From assembly GCA_035286745.1 (NCBI GenBank), contig DATECU010000335.1:1-11443 (forward strand): a stretch of DNA of 11,443 nt. The letters are read 5' to 3'. Positions 1 to 7,219 of this stretch are shown here, piece by piece. The notes below the pieces were generated by a model. That model ran no database searches, was not told the origin of the DNA, and was given only the letters and a program-made list of their open reading frames with translations. A program made the position numbers and the translations under genes. Source of the stretch: DATECU01 sp035286745. Its GTDB lineage: Bacteria > Acidobacteriota > Vicinamibacteria > Fen-336. Each line of letters begins with the position of its first letter. Position 1 is the first letter of the stretch.

Positions 1-215
1 AGCAGCACCTCCTGCGGCCGGCCGTCCTCCCGGACCACGAAGTCCCCTCGCTTGAGGTCCGACACCAAACGTCCCCGTTCGTCGCGGACCGCCACCGTGA
101 CGTTGACGGCGTCGAGACCGGCTGAGAAGACCTGACGGGACCCGGCGGGCTGGCCGGAAACCCGCGCTGCCGGCACCGCCAGCAGCAGCGCCAGAACGGC
201 GGCTCGAAGCGGCAT
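1..215 (-). CDS. VWFA-related Acidobacterial domain protein, N-terminal part (cut by window edge)
   Basis: Only the first 71 codons are present. The protein opens with a signal peptide: MPLR followed by a hydrophobic Ala/Leu/Val stretch to about residue 20, with likely cleavage near VSG-Q. It continues with FSAGLDAVNVTVAVRDERG and then LVSDLKRGDFVVREDGRPQE. This arrangement (V-x-V-x-V-x-V-x-D, 'G-R-L-V-x-D-L', 'DF-x-V-x-EDG') is the hallmark of the segment before the von Willebrand A domain in the family annotated as VWFA-related Acidobacterial domain. Such proteins are exported; their molecular role is not established. The start at 213-215 is chosen because it begins the signal peptide directly. 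No Shine-Dalgarno sequence precedes it, and a TACAAT -10 box lies seven bases upstream, suggesting a leaderless message. It follows the hydrolase gene by 25 bases. The VWA domain itself lies outside the window, so the family call rests on the N-terminus alone. Confidence 0.8.
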   Translation of the reverse strand, partial: MPLRAAVLALLLAVPAARVSGQPAGSRQVFSAGLDAVNVTVAVRDERGRLVSDLKRGDFVVREDGRPQEVL

Positions 216-222
216 AGGAGTG

Positions 223-228
223 ATTGTA
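223..228 (-). promoter_or_regulatory. Candidate -10 box for a leaderless VWA-protein transcript
   Basis: On the minus strand the bases read GCTACAAT-CACTCCT-ATG. TACAAT matches the sigma-70 -10 consensus at five of six positions and ends seven bases before the start codon, so transcription would begin at or next to the A of ATG. No convincing -35 is seen (TCGGGT at 17-base spacing is poor), and no ribosome binding site is possible in this layout. Confidence 0.5.
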
Positions 229-240
229 GCGCCAGCCGCC

Positions 241-1086
241 TCAGGACCCGAGATCGGCCGGCAAGCTGGACAGCCAGGCCTCGATGGCCCGCCAGGTCTG
301 CTCGCCGGCCAGGGCGTCGTTGTGGCCGGCGCCGGGCACCAGGATCAACTGCTTGGGGCCCGGGAGCACCTCATAGATGCGCTGGGAATGCGCCGCGGGC
401 GTATCCCGGTCGCTCGCCCCGTGGAGCAGCAGCACGGGAACTCGGACCTTGGGCGCGGCCTGTTGGGGAGAGGCCTCCCCCACCGGGAAGTGCCCCGCCG
501 CCTCGGCGAGGGCGAGGGCCTTTTCTACGTCGGAACGGCTGGCGAAGAAGGGGGCCCTCTCGCGGGCCACGGTCTTGAGGTCCGAGAAGGCGGACTGGGC
601 AATCACCCCCCGCACCCGGGGTTCCACCGAAGCCGCCTGCAAGGCCACCGAGGCGCCCAGCGAGGACCCGAAGAGGACGGCGGAGCCGGCCCCCACCGCA
701 TCTAACGCTTTAGATAGATCGCCCTTCTCGAAGTACCCGTAGGTGCAGGCCTCGCCCTCCGACTCCCCCTGGGCCCGGCTGTCGTAGAGCAGCAGGTCCC
801 AGCCCTGGGGCACCAGGCGCTCGCTCAACCCCAGGCCGGAGCCGCGGTTGTCGCCGATGCCATGGAGATAGACCAGGAGCCCCCGCCTGGGGGCCGGCGA
901 GCGGATGAGCCAGCCCTTGAGCAGGATGCCGCCCTCGCCGCGAAAGGAGAGGTTCTGGTACGGCCGGCGCGGCTTCTGCGTCAGCGGCTTGCGCCAGGGG
1001 TGCAGGATGGCGTTGGCGCCCCACTCCGGCGGAAAGCAGCCAGCGAGCAGGAGCAGGGCCGCCAGGCCGGCCAGCCGCTTCTTCAC
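241..1086 (-). CDS. Lipoprotein-type alpha/beta hydrolase
   Basis: This 281-residue serine hydrolase is probably anchored to a membrane as a lipoprotein. Residues 1-17 form a lipoprotein signal: MKKR, a Leu/Ala-rich core, and the lipobox LAGC with Cys17 as the lipidated residue. The alpha/beta-hydrolase parts are in order: HG at 75-76 (oxyanion region), nucleophile elbow GSSLG at 140-144 with Ser142, acid Asp226 or Asp228 in LHGASDRD, and His255 in GAGHND. The fold and catalytic triad resemble the BAAT/'S9-like' hydrolases of DUF/BEM46 type, which act on esters or peptides; the substrate cannot be told. The start is GTG, seven bases after the stop of the methionine/folate enzyme and without a clear Shine-Dalgarno, so it is probably co-transcribed and translationally coupled. 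It ends 25 bases before the VWA-protein start. Confidence 0.88.
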   Translation of the reverse strand: MKKRLAGLAALLLLAGCFPPEWGANAILHPWRKPLTQKPRRPYQNLSFRGEGGILLKGWLIRSPAPRRGLLVYLHGIGDNRGSGLGLSERLVPQGWDLLLYDSRAQGESEGEACTYGYFEKGDLSKALDAVGAGSAVLFGSSLGASVALQAASVEPRVRGVIAQSAFSDLKTVARERAPFFASRSDVEKALALAEAAGHFPVGEASPQQAAPKVRVPVLLLHGASDRDTPAAHSQRIYEVLPGPKQLILVPGAGHNDALAGEQTWRAIEAWLSSLPADLGS

Positions 1087-1093
1087 CGCCGGC

Positions 1094-2950
1094 TCACTGC
1101 AAGACCTCCACCACCCGCACCGCCAGCTCGACCTTGTTGAAGGGGGGCATGACGTAGGCGCCCTGCACCAGGTCGCGCGCGGCCAAGAGCGCCTCCTGGG
1201 CGATCTTGACCCCCTCCAATTGCGCCGCCTCCCCCGAGCCCGCCTGACGCATGCGCTCCAGGATCTCCCGCGGGATGCTCATGCCCGGCACCTCGTTGTG
1301 CAGGAACTCGGCGTTCTTGTGGGAGTAGAGGGGCAGGATGCCGATCAGCACCGGGGTCTTCAGGTGGCGGATCAAACCCAGGAAGCGCTCGACCGTCTTC
1401 GGGTCGTAGACCGGCTGGGTCATGATGAACTCGGCCCCCGCCGCGACCTTCGCCTCCAACCGCCGGACCTCCTTCTCCAGGTCCGGCTTGCTGGGGTCCG
1501 CACCACAGCCGATGAGCAGGCCCAAGGCCGGACCGATGGGATTCCCGGCCAGATCGCAGCCGTGGTTCAGATGGTCCAGGATCCGAATGAGGCCGATCGA
1601 GTCCACATCGTAGACGGCGGTGGCGTCGGGGTAGTCGCCCAGCTTGGGAGGATCGCCGGTGATGGCCAGGATGTTGCGAAGGCCCATGGCGTGAGCGCCC
1701 AGGAGGTCCGACTGGATGCCCAGCAGGTTGCGGTCGCGACAGGTGTAGTGGAGGATGCTGTCGATGCCCACCTTGCTCTCGAGCAGAACGCACAGCGATT
1801 GGGCGCTCATGCGGGCCGAGGCCCGGGGCCCGTCGGCCACGTTGATGACGTCGATCTCGTTCTCCTTGCAGTACTGGGCCCGATCCAGGATGCGGCCGGG
1901 ATCCGCCCCCTTGGGCGGGTCCAGCTCGACCGAAACCACGAACTTCTTGTTGAGCTTCCGGCCCAGCGCGCTCTTCTCCTCCCGGGGAATGGGCGCCGGG
2001 GCCTCCTTGGGGCGGCGGGGCGGCAGCACCGCCACCACCTCCCGGGCCGGCTGCACCATCCGCACCGAACGCACCAGGTTCCGGATGTGGGCGGGAGTGG
2101 TCCCGCAACAGCCGCCCACCAGCGTCACCCCGGCGGCCAGGAAGCGCCGGGCGTGCTCGGCCATGTACTCGGGGGTACAGAGGTACACGTAGCGGCCGTC
2201 GACCATGGCCGGCGCGCCTGCGTTGGGCATGGCCGAGACCTTCACCGTCTTGGCCACCGCCGCCATGCGCTGCACGGTCTCCAGCATCGGCTGGGGGCCC
2301 TGCGAGCAGTTGGCCCCCACCACCGCCACCCCCCACTCCTCGCCGGCTTTCACCAGATCCTCGGGCCGGTCGCCGTAGAAGGTGGTCCCCTCCTCGGTGA
2401 AGGTCAGCGAGACCACGATCGGGAGATCCGCGAGGTCCTTGATGGCGGTTACCACCGCCCGGGCCTGGTCCAGAGCGGGTAGGGTCTCGGCCAGGAACAG
2501 ATCGACCCCGCCCGCCAGCAGGCCCTCGATCTGCTCGCGGTACGCACTCACCGCTTCCTCGAAGCTGATGTGACCGTATGGCGCCAAGGGCTTGCCCAGG
2601 GGACCGATGGAGCCGGCCACCAGGGCCCGGCCCTGGGCCGCCTCCCGCGCCAGCCGCGCCCCCTCGCGGTTGATCTTCGCCACCTGGCCTTCGAAGCCGT
2701 GGGGGCCCAGCTTGAAGCGGTGGGCGCCGAAAGTGTTGGTCTCCAGGACCTCGGCGCCCGCCTCCACGTACTCCTGGTGGATGCCGCCAACCAGGGCGGG
2801 GTTGGAGAGGTTGAGCTCGTCGAAACAGCGGTTCACGAAGACACCACGGCTGTACAGCACGGTGCCCATGGCCCCGTCGCAGACGACGACGCCCTCGCCG
2901 ATGCGTTCAAGGAAGGGTCGGACGGCGGCGGCCTCGGCTTTGCTGGTCAT
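1094..2950 (-). CDS. yitJ: Bifunctional homocysteine S-methyltransferase / 5,10-methylenetetrahydrofolate reductase
   Basis: This 618-residue fusion enzyme makes methionine and its methyl donor. The N-terminal half (about 15-300) is a zinc-dependent homocysteine S-methyltransferase. DGAMGT is at 25-30, and the zinc ligands are Cys215 in GANCSQGP and Cys281/Cys282 in GGCCGTTP. The C-terminal half (about 335-618) is a MetF-like FAD enzyme reducing 5,10-methylene-THF. It has the catalytic-acid region VELDPPKG (Glu342), HYTCRDRN at 401-408, TGDPP at 431-435 and TQPVYD at 511-516. The order and length match Bacillus YitJ; the symbol is given by architecture, not by alignment. Both catalytic halves look intact. 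The ATG at 2950 has no Shine-Dalgarno, but a TAAACT box lies seven bases upstream. The hydrolase gene follows seven bases after the stop. The 63-base gap towards the PilZ gene contains a short GC-rich inverted repeat at 2988-3000 that may end the PilZ transcript. Confidence 0.96.
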   Translation of the reverse strand: MTSKAEAAAVRPFLERIGEGVVVCDGAMGTVLYSRGVFVNRCFDELNLSNPALVGGIHQEYVEAGAEVLETNTFGAHRFKLGPHGFEGQVAKINREGARLAREAAQGRALVAGSIGPLGKPLAPYGHISFEEAVSAYREQIEGLLAGGVDLFLAETLPALDQARAVVTAIKDLADLPIVVSLTFTEEGTTFYGDRPEDLVKAGEEWGVAVVGANCSQGPQPMLETVQRMAAVAKTVKVSAMPNAGAPAMVDGRYVYLCTPEYMAEHARRFLAAGVTLVGGCCGTTPAHIRNLVRSVRMVQPAREVVAVLPPRRPKEAPAPIPREEKSALGRKLNKKFVVSVELDPPKGADPGRILDRAQYCKENEIDVINVADGPRASARMSAQSLCVLLESKVGIDSILHYTCRDRNLLGIQSDLLGAHAMGLRNILAITGDPPKLGDYPDATAVYDVDSIGLIRILDHLNHGCDLAGNPIGPALGLLIGCGADPSKPDLEKEVRRLEAKVAAGAEFIMTQPVYDPKTVERFLGLIRHLKTPVLIGILPLYSHKNAEFLHNEVPGMSIPREILERMRQAGSGEAAQLEGVKIAQEALLAARDLVQGAYVMPPFNKVELAVRVVEVLQ

Positions 2951-2957
2951 CTCGGTG

Positions 2958-2963
2958 AGTTTA
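2958..2963 (-). promoter_or_regulatory. Candidate -10 box for a leaderless methionine/folate-enzyme transcript
   Basis: The minus strand reads GCTAAACT-CACCGAG-ATG. TAAACT (four of six to consensus) ends seven bases before the start codon, the same layout as GCTACAAT-CACTCCT-ATG before the VWA gene. A weak -35-like CTGGCC sits at 2982-2987. No riboswitch fits between this box and the gene. Confidence 0.42.
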
Positions 2964-3013
2964 GCGTGTCCCGGAACCGGCGGCCAGGCAGGCGGTCCGC
3001 CTATGACACGGCT

Positions 3014-3403
3014 CTAGCGGGTGCGGCGAGCCACGTAGTCCCGCACCAGATGCTCGATGACCCGCCCGGTCTCCGCGGTCAGGTCCACGAAGCGCACCCC
3101 GATGCCGGGAGGCAGGCTGTGCACCGGATGCTGCTGCCGGGTGTTCTGCCAGCTCACCAGACACCCGATCTCGATCTCGCCCTCGCGGCCGGGGACGGCG
3201 AACTGCAAGACCACGCGGTCGCCCGGGTGGGGCATGACCGCGTTTTGCCCGTCGCCGCTGGCGGTGAGGTCGTCCCGCGCCACGTAAGCCCCCATCACGT
3301 TGATGTTGACCAGGAAGAAGGACCCGCGGCGGCCGTCGTCGAGTCTCAGGCTGCAACGCCGGACAAAGGGGACCCGCAGCAGGCCGCTGGAGGGCGCCGA
3401 CAT
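3014..3403 (-). CDS. PilZ-domain protein
   Basis: This is a 129-residue cytoplasmic protein consisting essentially of one PilZ domain, the fold that typically binds cyclic di-GMP and relays it to motility, exopolysaccharide or other targets. Visible features are the N-terminal basic motif LLRVPFVRRCSLR (8-20), VNINVMGAYV (32-41) in place of the usual D/N-x-S-x-x-G, a central beta-rich part, and the typical C-terminal VSWQN followed by PPGIGVRFVDL and a helix ending DYVARRTR. In the second motif the usual Ser is Asn35, and the first motif has R-x4-R rather than R-x3-R, so ligand binding is uncertain. The frame is open upstream to a GTG at 3427. The ATG at 3403 is preferred because AGGAGG lies at 3414-3419, ten bases ahead, and the PilZ homology begins right after it. 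The gene stands 153 bases after selB and 63 before the methionine/folate enzyme. Confidence 0.85.
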   Translation of the reverse strand: MSAPSSGLLRVPFVRRCSLRLDDGRRGSFFLVNINVMGAYVARDDLTASGDGQNAVMPHPGDRVVLQFAVPGREGEIEIGCLVSWQNTRQQHPVHSLPPGIGVRFVDLTAETGRVIEHLVRDYVARRTR

Positions 3404-3485
3404 GCCCCTAACGCCTCCTGGCGGCACGACGCCGCCCCCGCCCCATCGTCACCAAGCGCCCACCTCTGTCCTCCGGATGCCCGCA

Positions 3486-3503
3486 GGACCGGTCACCCGG
3501 TCC
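3486..3503. repeat. Perfect 7-bp inverted repeat between selB and the PilZ gene
   Basis: GGACCGG (3486-3492) and CCGGTCC (3497-3503) pair around the four-base loop TCAC. It could act as a transcription terminator for selB or as a structure in the PilZ leader. There is no T-tract on either side. Further CCGGTCC copies lie at 3532-3538, 3575-3581 and 3608-3614, the last two in the 3' end of selB. Confidence 0.4.
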
Positions 3504-3556
3504 CGGGCGCCCGAGCATGACTCAGGACGTCCCGGTCCGCGGTGATCTAGCTTACA

Positions 3557-5434
3557 TCAGCCGGAAAGGACCAACCGGTCCTGGCCGGAACGCCGGGTGA
3601 CCCGTTCCCGGTCCAGGTACTCGAGGAGTGGGATCACGAACTTGCGGCTGAGGCCCGTCAGCTCCTTGAAGGCCGTCACGTCCAGGCGGGACCCGGGAGG
3701 CCAACGCCGTCGCACCTCGGCCTTCAAGGCGGCCAGGTGTTCACGATGGACCAGAAGCTCGCCCACGCGGGCCAGGATCCCCTCCGCCGCCAGCACCCGA
3801 GCCACCCGCTCGGCCAGGCGCGGGTCCAGCCCAGCCGGGGGTTGAGAGGGGTTGAGACCCTGGAGACCCGCGGCCTGGGCCGCCTCGATCAGGGCCTGCC
3901 GGGCGCTCTCCTCGGCGGGCGTCAAGCGCACCTCGCGGCCGGCCAGAGCCACCGCGTCCGGGCCGAGACGGACCTTGCCTTGCTCCGCCAGCGAATCCAC
4001 GACCTGCTCGAAGGCCCCTGGCGGCGCGTGCGCGAAGGTCCGACGCCGCAGCTCCTCTCTGGGAAGGGCGGCCTTCAAGGGGTTGTCCCGGTGAAAGCGC
4101 GTCAGCTCCGCCAGCGTGGCCTCGGTCAGGGAGGTCAGGGCCTGATGGGACAGGTAGCTCACCGGATCGCGCCCCACCGCCACCACACCGGCCACCGGGA
4201 CGAAACCTCTCGCCAGCTGCTCCACCGGTATCGTCAGGCGCATGGCCAGCCGGGGTGCCGGGAGGCCGGCGAGACCGGCATCCTGGACCATGCGCAGGGC
4301 CGCCTGCTCTCGGGCCTCGGCCTCCGAGGGCAGGCTGCCGGCGTGGGACCGCCGCTTCCTCGGGGGCAAGGGATCGAGCACCACGGCGCCGCCGATGGTC
4401 ACCGGCGGCGAGTAGGAGCGGAGGATGAGCCGATCCCCCCAACCGGCAACCGCCCGCGACTCCAGGCGGAGTTGGGCCAGGCCACTTGCGCCCGGGTCGA
4501 TCTTCGGAGCGCCGAGAATGCGGGCCCGCGCCAGGACCTCGGCGCTCTTCAGGTGCACGCGGACCCGGGTCTGGTCTTCGAGAGGCTTCTCCCCCGGCAG
4601 GAGCGAGAGCCTCACGTCCAGCAGCGAGGTCGGCTCGAAGCTGCCCGGCCGCGCCACCACGTCGCCACGCGTCAGCTCCGAGACCTCGATCCCGGTCAGG
4701 TTCACGGCCGCCCGCTGACCTGCCTCCACCCGAGACGCCGGTTCGCCGTGGACTTGCAGGCCACGCACCCGGCTTCGGAGACCGGCCGGGAGGATCTCCA
4801 CCTCCGCGCCTTCTTGGAGGCTCCCCGAGACCAAGGTGCCGGTGACCACGGTGCCGAAGCCCCTCAAGGTGAAGACCCGGTCCACCGGTAGGCGCAGCAA
4901 ACCCTGGTCCGCTCGCTTCCCTACCCCGGCTGCCAGGTCTCGGAGCGCCGACCGCAGGTGGTCGAGCCCGGCACCGGTCTTGGCGGACACTCGGAGGATC
5001 GGCGCCGCCTCGAGGAAAGAACCGTGCACCAGCTCCCGCACCTCCAACTCGGCCAGCGCCAGCATGTCGGCATCGGCCAGGTCGCACTTGCTGAGAACGA
5101 CCAGGCCGCTGGGGACATCCAGTAGGCGGCAGATGTGAAAGTGCTCGCGGGTCTGCGGCATCACCGACTCGTCGGCGGCCACCACCAGCAGCACCGCATC
5201 CAGGCCGTGGGCCCCGGCCAGCATGTTGCGTACGAAGCGCTCGTGGCCGGGGACGTCGATGAAGGACGCGACCAGCCCCTCGCCCAGGTCCAGGTGGGCA
5301 AAGCCCAGATCGATGGTGATCCCGCGTTCCTTCTCTTCCTTCAGGCGGTCGGGGTCGGTTCCGGTCAGCGCCCTCACCAGCGCGCTCTTGCCGTGATCGA
5401 TGTGACCCGCGGTACCGACGATCAGGGAACCCAT
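3557..5434 (-). CDS. selB: Selenocysteine-specific translation elongation factor SelB
   Basis: This GTPase delivers Sec-tRNA to ribosomes at UGA codons followed by a SECIS hairpin. From the ATG at 5434 it has 625 residues, close to E. coli SelB (614). The GTPase motifs are complete: G1 GHIDHGKS (10-17), G2 region ERGITIDLGFA (36-46), G3 DVPGHERF (60-67) and G4 SKCD (115-118). EF-Tu-like beta domains II and III follow (for example RVFTLRGFGTVVTGTLVSG). The long C-terminal half then has the winged-helix character that binds SECIS RNA, ending LSRKFVIPLLEYLDRERVTR. ERGITIDLGFA in G2 separates SelB from EF-Tu. The frame is open to an ATG at 5476, but the inner Met is preferred because GTAGHIDHGKS begins seven residues after it, as in the family; no strong Shine-Dalgarno supports either. 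It lies 79 bases after pgi and may share its transcript. selA, selC and selD are not in the window. Confidence 0.96.
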   Translation of the reverse strand: MGSLIVGTAGHIDHGKSALVRALTGTDPDRLKEEKERGITIDLGFAHLDLGEGLVASFIDVPGHERFVRNMLAGAHGLDAVLLVVAADESVMPQTREHFHICRLLDVPSGLVVLSKCDLADADMLALAELEVRELVHGSFLEAAPILRVSAKTGAGLDHLRSALRDLAAGVGKRADQGLLRLPVDRVFTLRGFGTVVTGTLVSGSLQEGAEVEILPAGLRSRVRGLQVHGEPASRVEAGQRAAVNLTGIEVSELTRGDVVARPGSFEPTSLLDVRLSLLPGEKPLEDQTRVRVHLKSAEVLARARILGAPKIDPGASGLAQLRLESRAVAGWGDRLILRSYSPPVTIGGAVVLDPLPPRKRRSHAGSLPSEAEAREQAALRMVQDAGLAGLPAPRLAMRLTIPVEQLARGFVPVAGVVAVGRDPVSYLSHQALTSLTEATLAELTRFHRDNPLKAALPREELRRRTFAHAPPGAFEQVVDSLAEQGKVRLGPDAVALAGREVRLTPAEESARQALIEAAQAAGLQGLNPSQPPAGLDPRLAERVARVLAAEGILARVGELLVHREHLAALKAEVRRRWPPGSRLDVTAFKELTGLSRKFVIPLLEYLDRERVTRRSGQDRLVLSG

Positions 5435-5513
5435 TGAGTCAACCGCCACCAGGGAGCCGCACGCCGACGACCGCACCCTGGGGCCCCGGCCGCCGGTTCG
5501 GCAGCGCCGGGCT

Positions 5514-6878
5514 CTACACCACGGCCCGTGGCCGCTTCAGCTCCCGGCGCAGTCGGGCCGCCTCTTTCTCGTACCCGGCCTGACCCATGAGCGCATAGGC
5601 CGCGATCTTCCCGGCCTCCACGCCCGGCTGGTCGAACGCGTTGATGCCGTAGAGCTCGCCGGAGAGGGCGGTCTGGAACTCGAAGAGGTAGATGAGCTGG
5701 CCCAGGGTGTGGGCGGAGACCACCGGAATGCGATAGGTGAAGTGGGGCCGCCCGGCGGCAGTGAGCGCAATCTCGGTTCCCCGCCGCTCGGCCGCCAGCA
5801 GCTCCCCCAGCGTGCTCCCCGCGAGGTACCCCAGCGAAGTCAGGTCGCGGTGGAGCTTGGGAATCCGCACCTGCTTGCGGAAGGAGGTCACCTCCAGGAA
5901 GGTGACGACCTTGTCGTGAGGCCCCTCCACATAGAGCTGGACCTGAGAATGCTGGTCGGTCGCGCCCAGCGATGTCACCGGGGTCTGCCCGGTCTCGACC
6001 TTCTCCCCTCGGCGGTTCAGCCGCTTGCCGAGGCTTTCCGCCCAGAGCTGCCGGTACCAATCGGCGAGGTGAAGCAGGGCATCGGAGTACGGCATCAGCA
6101 CCTGGATGCTGCGGCCGCGGCGGGTGGCCATCAGGTGCAGCAGTTGGGCTCCCAGCACGCCGACGTTCTTCTCCGGCTGGGCCGACCAGCAGTGCCGCCG
6201 CATCTCGCGGGCGCCGTCCAGGAGGGCGTGGACGTCCGCGCCCAGGAAGGCCGCGGGCACCAGGCCGACCGGCGTCAGCACCGAGAAGCGACCGCCCACG
6301 TTGGGCGGCACCGGCAGCGTGGAGATCCCCAGCCGGCGGGCCAGCACCAGCAGGTCGCCCTTCTGGGGGTCGGTGGTGGCGCTCCAACGCTTGAGGTGAG
6401 AGGGGCCCAGGCGCTTCTCCATCCACTTGAGCACCACCAGCAGGTTGGCCATGGTCTCGGCGGTGGAGCCCGACTTGGTGATCACGTTCACCGCCGTGCG
6501 CTGTGGATCCAGTCCCTTGAGCTTGGCGTCGACGCCCTCGGGGTCCACGTTGTCGAGCATCACCAGCTTTCGTTTGGCGGGTCGGAGGGCCGTCTCCAAG
6601 GCCAGGGCTCCCAGCGCGGAGCCTCCGATGCCGTCCACCAGGAGCGTGTCCGCCAACCGAGCCAGCCGCCGGCCTTCAGCCAGGCTGGCCTCGATCGCCT
6701 GTCGATCGTCAAGGATCGAGTCGAAGCCGCAGCTGCCTCGGTCCAGCTCGCGCCGCAGCCTCTTGAGGGCCGGCGTGGCCTTGCGGCCGGCGGCCTCGAT
6801 CTCCGGCCGGGTGAAGCCCGCGCTTCCCACGCGGTCCTTGAGGCAGCCGGTGAAGTCCAGGCTCACCCGCTCGGCCAT
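5514..6878 (-). CDS. pgi: Glucose-6-phosphate isomerase
   Basis: It interconverts glucose 6-phosphate and fructose 6-phosphate in the cytoplasm (glycolysis and gluconeogenesis). The 454-residue length is that of the short bacterial PGI type (Bacillus, Thermotoga), not the ~550-residue E. coli type. Two SIS sugar-phosphate domains are seen: GIGGSALG (83-90) and the phosphate loop TKSGST (134-139). NVGGRFSVLTPVGL (193-206), QLWAESLGK (277-285, catalytic Glu281), GATDQHSQ (305-312, His310) and QPGVEAGK (417-424, Lys424) are all conserved, so the active site looks complete. The ATG at 6878 directly follows the TAG of the repeat protein with no base between. The ribosome site GGGAGGA (6883-6889) lies inside that gene's last codons, so the two are almost certainly co-transcribed and translationally coupled. 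Confidence 0.97.
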   Translation of the reverse strand: MAERVSLDFTGCLKDRVGSAGFTRPEIEAAGRKATPALKRLRRELDRGSCGFDSILDDRQAIEASLAEGRRLARLADTLLVDGIGGSALGALALETALRPAKRKLVMLDNVDPEGVDAKLKGLDPQRTAVNVITKSGSTAETMANLLVVLKWMEKRLGPSHLKRWSATTDPQKGDLLVLARRLGISTLPVPPNVGGRFSVLTPVGLVPAAFLGADVHALLDGAREMRRHCWSAQPEKNVGVLGAQLLHLMATRRGRSIQVLMPYSDALLHLADWYRQLWAESLGKRLNRRGEKVETGQTPVTSLGATDQHSQVQLYVEGPHDKVVTFLEVTSFRKQVRIPKLHRDLTSLGYLAGSTLGELLAAERRGTEIALTAAGRPHFTYRIPVVSAHTLGQLIYLFEFQTALSGELYGINAFDQPGVEAGKIAAYALMGQAGYEKEAARLRRELKRPRAVV

Positions 6879-7214
6879 CTAGTCCTCCCGGCTGGTGGTC
6901 ACGCCGAACACCGCCTCGGCGGTCTTGTGCAGCTTGGCGGCTAGCGCCAAACGCGCTTCCTTTTCCGCCCGCACGATGAACGAGTAGTTCTCGCGGGCGA
7001 TCTTGATCAGGAACAGAAGCTCATCGCGCGTCAAGTTGAGCACGATGCGGTTCTGGGTCTGATCGAAGAACCCCTCCAGCAGCTTGTCACGCAGCCTGAG
7101 GCGCGCCTGCTGCTCCTCGTCGGTGATGAAGTGGTACTCCTGGCGAGTGACCTTCTGGAGGAAAATCAGCTCACGGCTGGACAGGTTGAGAGCGACGCTC
7201 TTGGCTTCAGACAT
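6879..7214 (-). CDS. Small protein of two tandem ~40-residue repeats, unknown function
   Basis: I do not recognise a named family. The 111 residues consist of two copies of one unit offset by exactly 50 residues: about 6-46 and 56-96. Of the 37 aligned pairs 9-45/59-95, 19 are identical. The shared pattern is LNL-x3-EL-x-FL-x-K-x2-R-x2-Y-x-FI-x3-E-x2-ARL-x-L-x2-KL. Each unit starts with a short LNL strand or turn at a helix start, then predicts as largely alpha-helical and strongly charged. There is no signal peptide or membrane segment and no cysteine, so it is probably cytoplasmic. The short tail is VTTSRED. The start is well supported by AGGAGGA at 7220-7226, five bases before ATG. It begins the unit with pgi, with which it abuts (TAG then ATG), suggesting co-expression. 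It also has a good promoter in the gap after rnr. A self-assembling scaffold or binding protein is possible but unproven. Confidence 0.85.
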   Translation of the reverse strand: MSEAKSVALNLSSRELIFLQKVTRQEYHFITDEEQQARLRLRDKLLEGFFDQTQNRIVLNLTRDELLFLIKIARENYSFIVRAEKEARLALAAKLHKTAEAVFGVTTSRED

Positions 7215-7219
7215 GTTGG

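Noticed and set aside
905..2482. Long plus-strand open frame opposite the methionine/folate enzyme
   Set aside because: Its translation is rich in His, Arg, Gln and Gly with no domain signature, and it mirrors a gene with clear catalytic motifs. Long antisense frames are expected in GC-rich coding DNA.
3428..3556. Promoter for the PilZ gene in the gap after selB
   Set aside because: The best candidate, GCTAGATC just after the selB stop, matches -10 at only three of six positions and lacks a -35.
3737..6944. Long plus-strand frames opposite selB (3737-4891) and pgi (5709-6944)
   Set aside because: They are shadow frames for the same reason; the selB and pgi readings contain every expected motif.
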